Below are positions 21,293-31,615 of a stretch of 64,000 nucleotides of DNA, piece by piece. The notes under the pieces are model-generated. The model saw only the letters and a list, made by a program, of their open reading frames with translations. It was not told the DNA's origin and made no database searches. Position numbers and translations under genes: made by a program. How positions within the stretch are numbered: position 1 is the first letter of the stretch; the number at the start of each line of letters is the position of its first letter. The DNA is from Albugo candida (Eukaryota; Oomycota; Peronosporomycetes; Albuginales): assembly GCA_040437565.1 (NCBI GenBank), contig JBDOQK010000050.1, positions 208,298 through 272,297 of the forward strand, given 5' to 3'.

Positions 21293-22144
21293 ATGGCTGA
21301 TTTGTACGACGAAATCGCGGAAGAAGAAGAATGTTTGTTACCAAAATATCAGCGAAAGTATTGGGACCGTAAGACGTACAAATCTCTCGAAGAGCAACAA
21401 AGCGCAATCAAACAATCCTCGACATTATATATTGGAAATCTGTCCTTTTACACGTCAGAAAATCAATTATGTGAGCTCTTCTCGCGTGTCGGAACGATCA
21501 AACGCGTTATTATGGGCTTGGATCGGTTCAAGAAGACACCTTGTGGCTTCTGCTTTGTAGAGTACGTCCAGAATCGCTACTTCATCGCCATAAACACGTT
21601 TTCTATGCTTTAGGTATTATTCGCATGCGGAAGCCTTAGCGTGCTCCAACTTTCTGACTGGGACGAAGCTGGACAACCGCGTTATTCGTTGTGAGATGGA
21701 TGGAGGATTCACTCAAGGTAGGCAGTTCGGCCGAGGTTTTTCAGGCGGCCAAGTTCGTGACGATCGGCGCTCCAAGGACGAGTACGATCCTGGCCGTGGA
21801 GGTTTCGGAAAAGCTGATTCCGAATCTCAGCCGAATCGAAATTTATTTCGACAGCCGTATAATGCTCGGAAGAGATCGCGAGGAGATTACTTACCTTCAG
21901 AAAAGAACAAACGAGCTTCTGTGTCACCGGATCGGCTCATTCTTGTAAGAACGAAATGGACTGAGAAGAGTTCCACCTGACGATTGTGTCAATTTAGGAG
22001 GAAGAGAATCCGAGATTTCGTGATCGTCCGGAACTGAATGCTGAACCACATGAAGACATGGAGAAGGCGGATGTCGTTATGGCTTCTAATGATGAAGCTA
22101 GCCAGATCAAGCCTGAGCTTGAAGAGTCTGTGAAGATCGAATAG
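21293..22144 (+). CDS. NCBP2: CBP20, nuclear cap-binding protein subunit 2
   Basis: Three exons: 21293-21561, 21614-21944 and 21998-22144, with introns of 52 and 53 bp. The joined protein has 248 aa. The N-terminus has the CBP20 signature ([16 protein letters not shown]), followed by one RRM with RNP2 [10 protein letters not shown] and RNP1 GFCFVEYY; the RNP1 core is only restored by splicing out the first intron. [18 protein letters not shown] matches the cap-stacking C-terminal part of the domain, and an Arg/Gly-rich tail follows. In the family it binds the m7G cap with CBP80 in the nucleus and supports splicing and export. The acidic last exon is less conserved and is assigned from splice sites and frame. 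Confidence 0.92.
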
Positions 22145-22230
22145 CTCAGAAGACAAACAGCTGATCGACATTACAATCTTACAATTTCCGTACTTGTTAC
22201 AAAAATACACATGCGATGATACAGCAATTT

Positions 22231-24825
22231 TTAGAGCGATAGTCGGCTCATATCATCAGACACGCGCCATACCGCTTCCATTCCTTGAAACTCTTCCATT
22301 TTGAGGTCGGAAATACGTCCCAAGTCTCCAATTTCGCTTAAGAACACGTCTAAACTACCACGCCCAATAAGACCACTACCCGAATTAGAATTACGCAACC
22401 GACGTGAGATGGACGATCGAGTTGCGTCAAAGCTTGTACGGGGCCGAACTTTCTTCCAGGCGGGTTCCTTCTCATCAATCAATGCTGTATCCTGAGTGGA
22501 CGAGGGAGTCGTCAACAAGGAAGCTTCTGAGGATTCCATATTATGCTTTTCTGACGATCGCGGCATAGGTCCCACAGAACGCTGGATATAGACAGCATCT
22601 GCATTTGATGGGTGCACAGGAGCATATAAACCGGTTTGGCTGCTGGAAGAGCCTGGAGATGGCTCGCCCAAATCTAAGTGTTGTTTTCGCATTTGTTGTT
22701 TCTTCAAAAATGCTGCGACTGGATTACCACCAAGTGATTGTGGCTTTGGTTGCTGGTGAGACTCTGCTTGTGAGGAGCTTGAGCTCGCTGGAGACATGTA
22801 CAAATTCAATGAAACATTTTCACTCTGCGTGGACGGTGCTCGTGAACTCGGAAGGAACTCGGAAGGAGCAGCTGGATTGGAAAAATCTTGTGCAACTAAT
22901 GCCGGCTCGATTGCTCCATCGGGTGAACTTTCAGAGGCACGCTCTATAATGGTATCTACATGCGTGGAACTCACCATATTGACCGCCATCTGACCCTTTT
23001 GGTGTGAATTTAACGAGGAGGATTGTTTGGAATCGGAAGTATAATTCCCATACATTTCGGTGTATCCTGAACGAAGTAATTGTGAAGCCGCTAAGGGACA
23101 TGAGCGAGTTACCATCGACGAGTCGTCAAAGCCTTGCGTGTAACCATAATGTGATGAATAGGATGCATGGGATGGAGCTATAAGATTGGATTTATCGGGT
23201 ATATGATGTGCATTGTATTCTTGCTGATGGAAGCTCACTGGGACTCTATGCGAGTGCATCGGAGTAGTGTAGCCATGGTGATTATACACTGGTGAAATCT
23301 CGACGTTTCTTCCACCGTCGTGTCCTTTTCTTTCCATATCGTGTCTGACTTCTTGTGTAGCGCATATCGCCATTGTGTACTGACTGTTTGGGTACATGTT
23401 GCCATTTATTGCTTCGTGAGGCGCACATGAGTTGTCCAAAGTCGAGTAGGACCCAGCTGAAGGTAATTTGGGTTGCATCGGATACTGGTGCATATCTGGT
23501 CGTATGTTATATGCACGTGTAGTGGTTTGAGGAGAAGGCTGAGGTGCGTGATGCGGTGTGATATTTTGTACGCAATAGGGTGGAACCATATCTGTCTTCA
23601 TAAGCTCGTTCCCACCATTGTAGCCATACATTCTTGGGCCCAGCGGAATCTGCATTACGTTCATATTTGGTGCAGGATGCTGATACGTATTGCTCATAGA
23701 AGTATAAAACTGCCCATCTTGATCAGGATGCATTCGAGAAATCACCATTTGTTTCCTCTCTTTCTCTGTGTTTCTCTGACGCGACTCACTGTAGCAACCA
23801 GATTATTAAACGAAATCAGAGTTTCTCATCAAGCATTTTACCTTCTTTTCACACGACAGAGCGATTTCCATCGGATTTTCACCGCATCTTCTGTCCGGCC
23901 TGGAAGCATGGCAGCAATGGCAGACCACCGATTACCAAGTCGGGCTTGCGTTTCCAGGATTAAACGGTCTTCGTCAGGTGTGTACTCACTATTTGACACA
24001 GAGTTAGATGCAATTTCCCATGCTTGACTGAGATACGCACCCTCTAATAATACTTGGATCCAAGTGATTGTACCATCGTTCGCGACATTGTTTGGATCTA
24101 TATCAGTTCATCCAGATCAATTATAGTGAAGGCAATGCGATGGTCACTTACGTTCTCCCAGGAATCTGAACAGCTACTTGGCCCCAATTTTTCCTCCCTT
24201 CTGCAACTAACTCCCGAAGTAATTGATCTTCGTCCGGCCTCCAATGTCCTTTGATCAGTCCAGGAGCAAGAACTTTTGTCCATCTTTGCAAACACTGGGT
24301 ATGATTCCTCCCCGCAACCTTTTCAGCAATAGCTTTCCAGTTCCTTTCTCCGAATCGAGCGACTGCATTTCGGAGTTGATCGTCCTCTTCATTTGTCCAT
24401 CGTTGAGGTATGGCTTTCTCTTTTGTATTAAGCAATTTGCGCACTGCTTTTTGCGATATCGAGGCGTTCGCGTTATCTTGGCTGACGGATTCGATTTCGG
24501 TACTATCATTTTGAGCTCCATTTCTAATATGCTTGTAAATGCGTTTACTTCCAAGCGAAAGAGCCTTTGCGTCACCCTTTACCGCCAGCTCTTGATACGG
24601 AGTCGGTGTAAAGACCACGTCAGACCGACCTGGAGCTACACCCAGTGGTTTATCTTCTTTCTGCTTTGGTAAAGCGGACGTAGATCGCGAGTTTGCTCCT
24701 TCTGTGAATAATAGCTTTCCAAAGTCGGAGATAGACATCCTTTTCTCGCTATCCAGCGGCAGATTTCCCACCAATGTCGTTATCAGATTGTCATACGACT
24801 CGGTAGAGCTGACGTCGAGACTCAT
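22231..24825 (-). CDS. Three-repeat (R1R2R3) MYB transcription factor
   Basis: Four exons on the minus strand: 24825-24152, 24097-24041, 23988-23842 and 23788-22231, with introns of 54, 52 and 53 bp. All junctions keep frame and give 811 aa. Three MYB repeats occur: R1 about 141-188 (QRWTNEEDDQLRNAV), R2 about 193-243 (KGHWRPDEDQLLREL, then SKQCRERWYNHLDP), R3 about 244-295 (YTPDEDRLILETQARLGNRW). The first Trp of R3 is replaced by Tyr. The 520-residue C-terminal part, which could be mistaken for its own gene, is joined by the last intron and is rich in Ser, Pro, Tyr, His and Gln, typical of activation regions. MYB R1R2R3 proteins of this kind regulate sporulation and other stages in oomycetes (family knowledge); targets here are unknown. 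Confidence 0.88.
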
Positions 24826-25815
<990 letters not shown>

Positions 25816-25839
25816 GTGGATAGGTGCTACGAACCGTGG

Positions 25840-28146
25840 TCATGCACCTTCCTCATCAGACCATACAAAATCGACCACTTTGTCCTCTTCATCAACGTTT
25901 GCAACTGACTCTTTGAATTCTTTCATGCTCATATTTTTCACTTTTTTGAAAACGAGTTTGTCGGTATCCAATGTATCATCTCCTTTTTCTTCTATCTTGT
26001 TCACGCTGCTGTCGGTCGTCTGTTCTATCGTATCCTTTGCATTTGATTGCTTGCTATTGTTCACCTGTTTGATCTCTTCTGATACGCGGTCTTGCAGCAC
26101 TTGGACGTCGTTAGCAAGCAGCTTTGCTCGCAATTGATCCTTCTCTTGCCGTAGAAACTCTCTACACTCGGTCACATCCTTTGGAGCGAATTCAACGTTG
26201 CTTCGTTTTTCGCGCACCCAAGCTGCCTGCTTTCCAATGGAGTCGCATACACCTTTTGCGAGCGTTTTCCAACGGGCAACTTTACACGTTTGCGCATACT
26301 TTTTCAGAATCATTCCCCAAGGAATCGTCAATTCAGGGAAGCCAATTTCATACTTGTAAATGTCCGCCTCACGATGTAAAAGCTCAAACAATTTCGAGAT
26401 GATCAGATCATGAACTTGTTTGCTCTCCATAGCGGATTTCGAGACTTTTATGCATAGATCCAAATCCACATTGATCGCATTGTTCTTGTCGTTTTTTTTC
26501 CCGGGAGCTTTGGTCCGTGTGATCTTACTGCTTCCAGAGTAGGACGAGTTGTACGGAGACATATCAAGAATTTCTAGAAGGATGGAGCTGGTCGGTACAA
26601 ATGTCTCCGAGCTCAGAGCCAACTGTTGCAGCAGTCGAACGCAATGGAATCGCAATGGGGCAAAACGGATGGTTGATGCAAGACGCACAATTGCGTTAAT
26701 CAATTGACACAATGGATAGATCAGCTGCTGCAATTGATTTTCGTCTGGGTATGCCGAAATTACAGCGGTCCAAACTCTCAATTGATTGACGAATTGCCAA
26801 TTCAGCACCGCGCGGAATGTCTCTGTGCTTGGTGAGATAACTGTTTTTCGAATAGCAATTGCCAATTGTCGGATGTAGATAAACGCGTGATGGTAAGAGC
26901 TGGCGAGATCAAGACCATACAGTTCCACCACACAATTGCCCATGAGTATTTGATGTGTGAAATTTAGCTCGTTTGTGAATTTTGTGTTTCTCATGTACGT
27001 CAGGTATAAGCCTTTTAAGCAAAGCTCAAGGAATGGAAATGGAATTTGGATCGCTAATTCACGAATACGGACAAAAGCAAGTAGACACAACTGATGATTC
27101 TCCGTGCTCTTGGCCCATATTTTTAGTAGCACTTTGAGTAGACGACGCTGTAATTTATTAGAGGGAACCAAAAACGGGAGGTAATGGACCAGCTGCTGCA
27201 AAACGAAAGCTTGGATTTGCTGATCACAGGTTTCTTCCAGCAGATAAATTAAACAGTGGAAGAATTTGATTAATATCGGGTGATACTTTTTCCACTTGCG
27301 TTCATCCAAATTGATCTTTTTCTTCGATACTTCCATCCCTTCTTGTTTTAAATTCTCAGCATTTCCATCGCCATGATTCTTTTGCGGGATGCAAATCAAG
27401 TCGGAGAATACCACGTGTGTCTTTTGTAGGACAGTAAGCATGAGGCGATCATAGACAGCACTACTATCGACTTGATAAACAATGCTGTTTTCCTGATCGC
27501 TGTCTTTGATATCCTTTGAACGACATGTATCACTAAAGACTTTGACGAGTTTTTGCAGTGCTTTGAATGATTTTTCCTCAAAACATTCGTTTTCAATGGC
27601 CAGCAGCTCTTCCATTCCAAAGCTAACAACACCTTTTTCGAATTCGGTTTCGGCCATTTCTTCTTCACTCTCGTCAACGCTTCCCAAGTCTCGATCCTCT
27701 TCGATTTCATTATTTTTGGATAAACATTTAGATGATTTTGCTTCACCAGACTGCATTGAGATTTTTTCTTCTTCCGGTAGTCCAACAAGGTAACGTTCAT
27801 CGAGTTCTTCCTCCATTTCATCGACGTCTGATGTATGACCTCCATCAAAAACTGCTTCCTCGTCGGAATTCTGATCTTTTTCTGAGTCGGATGTCAAAAA
27901 TCCTCCGTCCAAAAATTCATCAACGTCCATCTCGTCCATCATATCTGTCTGATTCTTCTCATTTGGCATTTCTCGTGGTACTTTGGCAGCTTTGCTATTC
28001 TGATTATCTCTTCCTCGAGACTTGAGATTCTCTGATTTGTGGTGTTGGGCATTGCGCTTCCTTTTTCTTTGGTTTTTCTGATCTAGTTTCTCACGCAATT
28101 TTCCTTTCGCGAGAAATTTAATCGCCTTCTTCTTCGCTCCGGCCAT
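25840..28146 (-). CDS. NOC2: NOC2, nucleolar complex protein 2
   Basis: A single exon of 768 aa. The N-terminus is very basic (MAGAKKKAIKFLAKGK), then a long acidic Ser/Glu/Asp region, then the conserved helical NOC2 core with FAPLRFHCVRLLQQLA and YPLCQLINAIVRL. A charged C-terminal tail follows. NOC2 pairs with NOC1 or NOC3 to move pre-60S ribosomal particles from the nucleolus to the nucleoplasm. The start is the ATG of MAGAKKK; the open frame upstream of it runs into the scaffold gap. It is tail to tail with centrin. Confidence 0.9.
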   Translation of the reverse strand: MAGAKKKAIKFLAKGKLREKLDQKNQRKRKRNAQHHKSENLKSRGRDNQNSKAAKVPREMPNEKNQTDMMDEMDVDEFLDGGFLTSDSEKDQNSDEEAVFDGGHTSDVDEMEEELDERYLVGLPEEEKISMQSGEAKSSKCLSKNNEIEEDRDLGSVDESEEEMAETEFEKGVVSFGMEELLAIENECFEEKSFKALQKLVKVFSDTCRSKDIKDSDQENSIVYQVDSSAVYDRLMLTVLQKTHVVFSDLICIPQKNHGDGNAENLKQEGMEVSKKKINLDERKWKKYHPILIKFFHCLIYLLEETCDQQIQAFVLQQLVHYLPFLVPSNKLQRRLLKVLLKIWAKSTENHQLCLLAFVRIRELAIQIPFPFLELCLKGLYLTYMRNTKFTNELNFTHQILMGNCVVELYGLDLASSYHHAFIYIRQLAIAIRKTVISPSTETFRAVLNWQFVNQLRVWTAVISAYPDENQLQQLIYPLCQLINAIVRLASTIRFAPLRFHCVRLLQQLALSSETFVPTSSILLEILDMSPYNSSYSGSSKITRTKAPGKKNDKNNAINVDLDLCIKVSKSAMESKQVHDLIISKLFELLHREADIYKYEIGFPELTIPWGMILKKYAQTCKVARWKTLAKGVCDSIGKQAAWVREKRSNVEFAPKDVTECREFLRQEKDQLRAKLLANDVQVLQDRVSEEIKQVNNSKQSNAKDTIEQTTDSSVNKIEEKGDDTLDTDKLVFKKVKNMSMKEFKESVANVDEEDKVVDFVWSDEEGA

Positions 28147-28170
28147 TTTATTGATATTGTATGCGCCAAC

Positions 28171-28270
28171 NNNNNNNNNNNNNNNNNNNNNNNNNNNNNN
28201 NNNNNNNNNNNNNNNNNNNNNNNNNNNNNNNNNNNNNNNNNNNNNNNNNNNNNNNNNNNNNNNNNNNNNN
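28171..28270. other. 100-N gap, overlapping flanks
   Basis: 30 bases (28141-28170) recur exactly at 28271-28300. The repeat includes the start codon of NOC2, so the ATG at 28276 on the minus strand is a ghost. Confidence 0.85.
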
Positions 28271-28300
28271 GGCCATTTTATTGATATTGTATGCGCCAAC

Positions 28301-29229
28301 CAATTTGGGATGAAATTGAACTTGGGTCCTACTTTAGAGTTTCACATCGAGTAAGGACTCCGTAGATCGTGTTCCATCGGAGCTTTTACATTACGATATT
28401 CTACAGAATCGGCTAAAGAATAATACCAATGTGCGCTTTCAGTCTACACACTCGATACAGGAGACAGGCTAACAACTACGTGCTTGACCATTCGACTCAG
28501 ATCGCATTACTGCGTAATCCGCAACTATCTTATTACTGACATCTGGTACAGCGGCACAGATCGAGAACAACTGTTTCGTTTTAAAGAAACTCTTTCACTT
28601 GGAATAGTAGAAAGCCGGAAGATCATTTGCGTAGCGTTCAGCCGTCTAATCTGAAGCAACAGCTTCTCAATCGCTGCGGCCAAATAGCTTGCAATACCCA
28701 CTGTGTTATGACAATTAACAATGGCTCTGACATGATCTTTACCAATACTTTTTCCATGTAACATAATAGCTGATTTTACTCTAAAATGAAACTCGTTGAC
28801 TTGCGCATCACCCTTTACATTACTTTACAAAAGGCATTCGTGTCTTTGACCACATTATGTGTCGATGACAACATAATATCACTTAACCGCACGAGACGGA
28901 CGCCATGCTAGAGGTATTTTTAAACCGCAATACCCCTACAGAACATCTGTCATTTTCTGTCATTCTTGTCACCTTTCTGTCTATACATTACATTCGCAGA
29001 CATGTGTGCATCCCAGAGGCATAGAGTTTCAGAGTGCAGTGGCTTTGTGGCACAACGATCAATCGATTCATTGTACTCGCTGCCTCAATCATCTCTATTC
29101 CGTCAACATACATCAAATATGAGTGAGGCGTCGAGGCATATCTTGGTTCCCAAGTCTCAGCCTTGGACATCGCAACGCGTTTTACCGCATCACTCGAAAG
29201 CGAAACGAGTCGAACGGCTTCCACATACA
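28301..29229. other. Intergenic, nothing recognised
   Basis: About 930 bp. It holds the promoters of NOC2 and of the EGF-like gene. A 79-codon minus-strand open frame at 28525-28764 is without recognisable domain. Confidence 0.5.
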
Positions 29230-30225
29230 ATGAAAGCTCATCGTTTGTCGGTTTTATGGCGTATAGCTTTACTACTAATAGGATCAAATTCCGCGAGGCT
29301 TATTTCAGGCCAAGCGCATTCATGTTATAGTAACAGCGAGTGTGGAAGTGGAGCCAGTTGTGTGGCTGGCGATTCCTCCACACGAGTCCAGTTTTGTGTC
29401 GCAGATCCTCCTTGTGGTGGCACAACAGTAGGAAATTGTCCCGTGGATGCTGTTGCAGGTCAATTGACATGTATCTGGCGCCCCGACATTGATTGCAGAA
29501 GAGAGGCTACTGGATGCTCTATGAAAAATGGTTCTTACGGAATTTATAAATGTGTTTCATCAGAACGATGCGACGCTTACTTTGGAAATGCTGCCTGTAG
29601 CTGTAAGTACGCGTTGCTTGTAGAGATTCATACCGACGTTTGTATTGTATACAGCCACTTGCTCGAAAGATGGAAAACAATGCAATGGTCGAGGAAGCTG
29701 CCTCACACGAAATGGCGACGTTTCCTCACTGGCTTGTTCGTGCGACTCTGGATGGATGGGAGCGCTTTGTGAGACAGTTGTGGATGGTACGAGTCTTCAC
29801 CTTATCGATTTGATTGTTATTTATCTAAATTGGTAGATTCTTGCGTGGAAAGCACGAGAGAGTGTGGTGATCATGGAAGCTGTCAGAATGGAGCATGTGT
29901 ATGCTCTAGCGGATACACTGGAAAGCAATGTGAGATTGTACCCGAGACGACAAAAACAGACAAGTATGAGAGAGCTAAAATCACTAGGGATCCGAATGCT
30001 TTGGCTGGTAGTAAACACGAGTCGGAGAAGAAGTCTTCCAAGTTTGGATGGTTTATTGGTGTGGTACTAGCTGCCGTCATGCTTGTCCTAATCGCGGCGG
30101 TGTTTGTGATGTATGCCAAGAAGAAGAAAAACGCTCAAGCAGGAAACGGACTCGCAGGTTTATATCGACATTCAAATAGCAGCACGGGACCACCTACTCC
30201 GAAGCAAAATATCGTCATCATGTAG
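29230..30225 (+). CDS. EGF-like type I membrane protein
   Basis: Three exons: 29230-29602, 29655-29786 and 29837-30225, introns 52 and 50 bp, 297 aa. The signal peptide is MKAHRLSVLWRIALLLIGSN. The ectodomain is Cys-rich, with two C-terminal EGF-like modules (CNGRGSC..CSCDSGWMGALC and CGDHGSC..CVCSSGYTGKQC). Each module end coincides roughly with an exon. A membrane helix (WFIGVVLAAVMLVLIAAVFV) is followed by a Lys-rich stop-transfer and a short tail of about 40 residues. Probably a surface adhesion or receptor-like protein; the ligand is unknown. The frame is open further upstream, but the ATG used gives a clean signal peptide. Confidence 0.82.
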
Positions 30226-30409
30226 ATTCAGTAGTATTTATGGTATTCAATGTGATAGAATTGTGATTCTTTAGTCATTCTATAGACGTGTGGTAGCTTC
30301 AAACATCAAGTATCAATTTTCTCGAAGCACTGCAAGCACTCTTATCCCATTCAGCGAGCTGATAACTCCCAATTAGATCAGTATCTCGGAACGGTTCAAG
30401 CGCCGCTGT

Positions 30410-30509
30410 NNNNNNNNNNNNNNNNNNNNNNNNNNNNNNNNNNNNNNNNNNNNNNNNNNNNNNNNNNNNNNNNNNNNNNNNNNNNNNNNNNNNNNNNNNN
30501 NNNNNNNNN
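30410..30509. other. 100-N gap, overlapping flanks
   Basis: 175 bases (30235-30409) recur exactly at 30510-30684. The 3' end of the gene at 30574 therefore appears twice; 30299-30409 is a ghost. Confidence 0.9.
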
Positions 30510-30573
30510 TATTTATGGTATTCAATGTGATAGAATTGTGATTCTTTAGTCATTCTATAGACGTGTGGTAGCT

Positions 30574-31490
30574 TCAAACATCAAGTATCAATTTTCTCGA
30601 AGCACTGCAAGCACTCTTATCCCATTCAGCGAGCTGATAACTCCCAATTAGATCAGTATCTCGGAACGGTTCAAGCGCCGCTGTATCGCTTTCTGGCAGC
30701 GCGTATTCGTCCAGCTCCATTCCAGACATCATTTGCAGGGCGATATTGGACGGAAGATCCAATATGTCATGATTTTGATTCTCTCTCACATACTGATGCA
30801 AAGGATGCTCCGTGAAAAGATCGTCCAACATATCGTCTCCCTTTTGGAGCGAAAGCTGAGTTGCATCGAGGAATGTATCAGGCTCTTCCCTGATAGTCTC
30901 ATTTCGAATGGACCTGTTTTGATTCTTGTCATTTGTGCTCGGGTTCATTTCATCGAAATATCTTTTTCGTGACGTGAGTACTGATCCTGCAGGGAGATCA
31001 TTCCTGAGCATTGAATTCTCTACATTGTCTTCTGTAAGCGGACGACCAAACAGCACACGGTATGTCGCCTTTCGATAGATACTTCTTGTCTCCGAGTCGT
31101 ACAAAACCTGACCACGCTGCTGCGGACTTGACACGGGTCGAAGCTGTCCTGGCTTCATCACGTCATCACGCTTCACATGCACAATTTTTGGTGGTGTTAG
31201 CTCCAATAAATAAGTCTGTTTTCCTGCTTCATTCAATGTCTATGGCTCACATCAGCTTACGTTCAATATATAGCAGTATTCGCTTACCTCTGCATCCTCA
31301 AACCATTCCCCGTGATCCATACGTCTGCGTTTATAAGCACAGCACTACAAATTCCACGCGAATGCCATGTCAGTGCATCGACATGTAGACAGAAGTATGA
31401 AAGTGTGAGATTTTTTATTGCATTAATGCTTACGTCTCGCTCAATCGGCTTGGGCTTGTATCCGCTGATGGATCCGGAGATGCTTTGCAT
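30574..31490 (-). CDS. Unrecognised protein, three exons
   Basis: The model is 31490-31434, 31344-31288 and 31239-30574, with introns of 89 and 48 bp. All junctions keep frame and give 259 aa. The first two exons are short: MQSISGSISGYKPKPIERD, then a basic piece followed by an acidic one (YKRRRMDHGEWFEDAE). The long exon is hydrophilic with charged segments such as EMNPSTNDKNQNRS, and its C-terminal third is acidic. There is no signal peptide, membrane helix or domain I recognise. A nuclear or cytoplasmic location is the default guess. It lies 125 bp downstream of MRE11 in the same direction. The first intron is longer than usual here, so the start exon is the least certain part. Confidence 0.6.
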
Positions 31491-31615
31491 TCTAAATCCG
31501 CTACTGAATGAGCCGTCGGCACCTTTTCAGCATCCAAGTGCTGTGGAAGATGTGATTAGAACTGCTGCAAACACCAAGCTTCCTCGAATGCTCCGAGTTC
31601 TCCGTATTCGGTCAT

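Noticed and set aside
22231-23748. Independent 505-residue hypothetical protein
   Set aside because: The frame is open upstream to a good splice acceptor and joins the MYB repeats; it is the last exon of that gene.
28525-28764. 79-codon minus-strand open frame upstream of the EGF-like gene
   Set aside because: No recognisable motif; a resemblance to a retroelement RNase H segment is too weak to use.
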